The notes under the pieces are model-generated. The model had not been told where the DNA came from and searched no databases. It worked only from the letters and a program-made list of their open reading frames with translations. Positions 60,214 through 64,000 of a DNA stretch of 64,000 nt are shown here, piece after piece (position 1 is the first letter of the stretch; every line of letters starts with the position of its first letter). The stretch is from Welwitschia mirabilis. Taxonomy: Eukaryota > Gnetophyta > Gnetopsida > Welwitschiales. Made by a program: the position numbers and the translations under genes. The stretch lies in contig JBOZIK010000001.1 in NCBI GenBank assembly GCA_051453625.1, positions 96,617,356-96,681,355 of the forward strand. Reading direction: 5' to 3'.

Positions 60214-62020
60214 CCTAAAACGGCTAAATAGTGGGACACGTTTTACACTTCTAGAAGACTCTGAAATGCTATCCCTTTACAATGTGACACCCTCAATACT
60301 TCTTGGAACTCGTACTTTCAATAGTGGGATGTCCTGTACATTACCCATATTAATATCATGCCTTCCAAGCTCAAAGAAACTAATTTAGGTACTCACAGCA
60401 TCATCACCATATAAACTGATCAAAATTCTAGACATGTTCTCAACAGAGGCACAAATCCATTCCCCCAAACAGCCTCATAACAATTGAATCATGGAAGCTT
60501 GTAACCTAGTCACCCAGCTAATAAGCCCCAAATTATGCTGATCATGGTGGACCCATTTGGCTTGCTATTTTTACAAATGGATATGTCCCAAGTTGTTATG
60601 GTCTTCATCTATGAAGTTCTAAGTAAAAATATGCAATTTCTACTTCAGCTGACAGCTAGACGCGTCTTGCAAACTTTAAGAAGTAGGTTGTAATCAACTG
60701 GGACAAATTTGAGGGTAGAACTTTTGTATATGAACAGCTTCAAAGGCCTAAGAGTGATTTACGTCTTTAGGATGATGCAATTGTTTAAATGGAGCCACTA
60801 CAAGCGAAGATTGCTATAGTTGATCCTACAATGAAATTTTCTTATTGAATTTTTGTTTGCCTCCACACATTTTGGGTATTAAAATTGTTTGCTTGATGAT
60901 CGACATTAGCGGTTAGGACTTTTGTTTGTGATCCTTGGATGTTAAAATTCCACTTTGGATAGACAAGTGACATGGATTGATGAGTTCATAAGATTGTAGC
61001 CATCTACAAACTCTATTTGATAGTTCTCAGGTATTCCAATATATTTGAATTGCTCATACGCAGCTATTTGTAGTTGAGAAAAAGAGATAAGAGTTTTTAA
61101 CAGATGACAAAGAAAGAAATGGAACATTAAAGCTCATAATTTGGTTGACTTGCTTCTAGGTTTACCTAGAACTCTGGGTAACTATTGTAGATGGGATCTT
61201 TCAAGCTCATGCCATGTACATTCCTTCTGTCCAATCGATCCCTAGTCGCCATGGACATCATAAAAATTTCTGTTTCATAATCATTTATTCCCTCTTCACT
61301 AATTTGGCCTACCCTATGATATAACAAGCCTGTGCCATCTTCCTAGTCTATTGAGATCTGTACCATTTGTGCATATGCTTTCAAAATGGATGGAATATCC
61401 TCATTTTGCCGTTGTTAAACATTGTGAGTTTAGTCAAACTCACCAAGTCCAATGTTTGGGTATGAAAACAAGCTTATAAAGTTCAAACTTGTCGAGTGTA
61501 GTTTGCTTGTGGCATTAAACTAACTTTAACAAAGTCTATGCTGAGGTTGCATGTTTAGTTCAACTTTGACATGGCAAGTAGGTTCAGCATCAAGTCTTAA
61601 GCTTAACAGCTATGCTTCATGACATATGCTAGTGTCGTTGTTCCTAACTAATAATTTAAGTTCCTCTATTGATAACAATTGTCTAAACTAGCAAAACCAA
61701 GGCATGTAACTGAAATCATACATTTTTTTAACTTTCAGAGCCTACCAAACATACCTTAAGGTTAACATCAGTCTATTGTGTGATTTTAGGATCATAATTC
61801 CAACACCATGAACACAAAAGGTATATCATCACCAAGAAATTACCAGTTAAAACTTGCTTTTGTAACGAGAGGACATTTTCTTATGTAAACACTATTGGAA
61901 GTGCAGTCAAATCAGTTGTTAAACTCTTTTATGTTTTTATCAAAGGATCTTCAATAATGTAAAATCTGTTCAGAATTTGACATTGTTTTGGGATATGTTT
62001 TGATTTGGGGGTTATTATAA
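60214..62020. other. Intronic stretch without recognisable feature
   Basis: No coding similarity seen. ORF 61127-60942 (minus) appears to be chance. Confidence 0.5.
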
Positions 62021-62336
62021 TGTTAGAAAATAAAATAGATTAGAGTGTTTCTTGTATTAGGATTGCCTTTTTATATATCTCTTCTAAGTTTTCTGATATT
62101 GAGGGTTTTTGTTAATTTAAATTTGTGCTTTGCCTTGTCATTGTAAGACTTATTGGTTGAAGAATCAAACATCTTGCCTTGCTTTACTATCAAAGCAGGA
62201 CAACAAGCGTCCAAGCCACATCAGATGTTGTGGGATTGTTTTCAATTTTACTTCACACACACACACACACACACAAGTGCTCTTTCTCTCTATATCTCTC
62301 TTTCTCTCTCTCTCAGTTCTCATGGAACCAATGATA
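62021..62336 (+). mobile_element. LTR-like sequence followed by tRNA-Met primer site
   Basis: Starts TGTTAGAAAA; a TATATA-type box lies near 62072. It ends GATA two bases before TGGTATCAAACCAC (62339), which resembles the primer-binding site TGGTATCAGAGCCAC. The expected ACA end reads ATA. No second LTR or gag was found, so it is a fragment. Contains two microsatellites. Confidence 0.5.
62254..62275. repeat. (CA)11 microsatellite
   Basis: Perfect CA run of 22 bases, followed at about 62281-62314 by a TC-rich run. Confidence 0.97.
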
Positions 62337-64000
62337 ATTGGTATCAAACCACAACTAACATAATTGATGTCAAAAACTAGCACATTGTAAATACATCATT
62401 TATTAGGAGGATTGTGGCATAGATGTTATTGATGTTATTTTCTTTCCCTAGGTGGAGGAAAGGCAACACACTCCTTTTTCAGCTAAGATGATTGCTGAAC
62501 TTGTTTTTAGAGGGTCACTAGTGTCTATATCATAGGGAGGGCGAGGAAATGTAACCATGAAAAGGGCCATAACGAGGGGGCATCACCTATACACGTGAGC
62601 AGTGAGCTTAAAAGTGACCTTCCCATTGGGAAAGGCAAAAGGCTTACAAAACGAAAGAATTTGTCCTAGTTAAACACTACCTCCCCACTTGGGCAAGGCC
62701 ATTTGAGCAAGCCAAGGCAAGGAAAGGGTTTGAGAAGAGTAGCATTGTTGAAGAATCACATCAAAAAACATAGAAAACAATGGGAAAAAAAGAAAGAAAA
62801 AACCAGCAAGTAAAAACACAAACAAAATCTGCGTGTTTTAGGCCCTTTCTACCCCTACTTCCATGGAATAGTGCATAGCTATCACTATAAATGGAAATGT
62901 TAAGGATCCAAGCTAATAGCTTGGCATCAAGCCTCAGGATGAGCAAAAGATTCATACACTTATATCTCTTAACTAGACATACATTTCCTTTTATAGTAAA
63001 AATTAGGGTTGAAGCCCTAACACGATAACCCAATATTGTGTCCAAATTCGTTTCAATAGCCCCCTATAAACATATAATAGAACATATTGGACCCACATAC
63101 AAACGACCAATATTATTGCAAAAATGGAACAAAGGAGACAATCAAAGATTTGACCTCATTCTAACAAGCATTGCTTTGGGCACTACCTCCTATTAAGAGA
63201 AAGTGGAAAGAGTTGCCTTTTGATATTCCTTTCCTATTTGTTGCATTCTGATATTCCTTACTTGTTGCACTCAAATCAGTTGCCTTCATTGTTACTTAGT
63301 CATCTTTGTGGCAAGTTCTATAGGGGTGGAGGTGGGGTTTACCAAGTTTTGGGTAGCCAACTAGGAAATGGAGTCATGGACCTATTATGCATAGGAGCTT
63401 TTTAGGATGCTTGTGTTAGGAAACAAGGATCAAATTAGCAAAGCAAACTGTAACAGATTTAACGAGTTTCAAGACCTCAAACAATGTAAAACTCTTTATT
63501 AGGACAACCAATAGCCTTGTACATCTTTTCCAGCCCATGCTTCCCTTTTACAAACTTGTTTCAGGGTTTCAACCCTTAAAGGGAAAAATTAAAAAAAACG
63601 TGGGGGAACTCAACATTGACCCAAGTCCCAACCCAAAAAAATTATAATTCATGTTTTAAATTATAGAAAAATTATTAAATAAAATTATAGAGGTAATTTG
63701 AGTATACAAGATAAGTTGCCATTAGTATCCTTAAGTTACATTTCACAAGCTATATAAAAAGAACTTTTACAAATTTATGAGGGTAAAGACTCTTTAAGCC
63801 AATTAAAAGGAACACAATAAAAAGGGGAAGATTTGGCTTCACTTTTCTAACAACTTACAGGTTATGTGATCGATCTTGACTATGGTTTGACCAAGAAATT
63901 AGGTGACGAAGTTGAAAGTGGTTCAACTAAGTCTAAAACAACTAGGTTGGAGAGGGTTGACCCACATTTCTAGAGGGGCAATTGAGATACTTGCAACTCT
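62337..64000. other. Stretch without firm feature to window end
   Basis: A GGGGGAACTCAACATTGACCC-like piece near 63603 has the look of an LTR edge, but no partner is seen. No exon of the NCA1-like gene recognised. Confidence 0.45.

Larger units (their letters stand above)
58991..64000 (+). other. Intron 5 of the NCA1-like gene (donor seen, acceptor beyond window)
   Basis: Begins GTTTGTTC directly after exon 5. I searched the plus strand to 64000 for the next conserved TPR exon and found none. The intron holds a TRIM and other repeat DNA. An alternative is loss of the 3' exons. Confidence 0.6.

Noticed and set aside
62130-62383. ORFs with (HT)n or (CV)n runs
   Set aside because: Produced by the CA and TC microsatellites.

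Overview
The window looks like nuclear DNA of a seed plant, most probably a gymnosperm-type giant genome. It is very AT-rich and contains one recognisable plant gene, split by introns, whose fifth intron runs more than 5 kb to the window edge. Almost everything else is old, heavily mutated retrotransposon sequence. A plant-type telomere-like repeat (TTTAGGG) and plant LTR primer-binding sites complementary to initiator tRNA-Met and tRNA-Asp support the plant assignment. The gymnosperm part is inference from intron size and the age of the repeats.

Layout. 1-3869 (minus): Ty3/gypsy element of the Athila/Tat type with protease, gag and a tRNA-Asp primer-binding site. 4700-5560 (minus): LINE gag. 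8771-12960 (plus): decayed LINE with gag, endonuclease and reverse transcriptase (RT). 13157-15360: unclassified decayed repeat. 16715-17757 (minus): pseudogene ending in a J-domain. 18238-19682 (plus): Ty1/copia integrase and RT. 19700-25200 (minus): nearly whole LINE. 25200-33288: mostly featureless AT-rich DNA, with a GC-richer promoter-like patch at 29945-30480 and a 37-bp triplicate at 31154-31264. 33289-34947: about 552-bp unit in three tandem copies. 36640-37493 (minus): RT of a different LINE type. 37847-38320: 237-bp tandem pair. 38300-39990 (minus): Ty3/gypsy RNase H and integrase. 43270-47800 (minus): another LINE. 48481-49080: CpG-rich patch unlike its surroundings. 50312-51546 (minus): copia gag, duplicated, and its upstream leader. 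51547-53290 (plus): copia RNase H interrupted by a nested solo LTR. 53298-53350: telomere-like array.

The only gene I regard as functional is NCA1-like (57246-58990, continuing past the window). Its five visible exons join into 296 codons in perfect phase and encode an N-terminal C3HC4 RING finger followed by TPR-like helices, as in the plant catalase chaperone NO CATALASE ACTIVITY 1. Its fifth intron carries a structurally complete 315-bp TRIM element (59899-60213) with 107-bp LTRs, primer-binding site, polypurine tract and target-site duplication, plus a second LTR-like sequence (62021-62336).

Most decay is C-to-T and G-to-A: CAA to TAA stops, CGA to TGA stops, and zinc-finger Cys TGT to Tyr TAT. 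This fits long-term cytosine methylation and deamination. Thirteen runs of N break the window, and several have duplicated flanks that suggest assembly problems. I found no convincing new biological system. The best leads are the TRIM, the J-domain pseudogene, the CpG-rich patch and the nested solo LTR with its W-box cluster.
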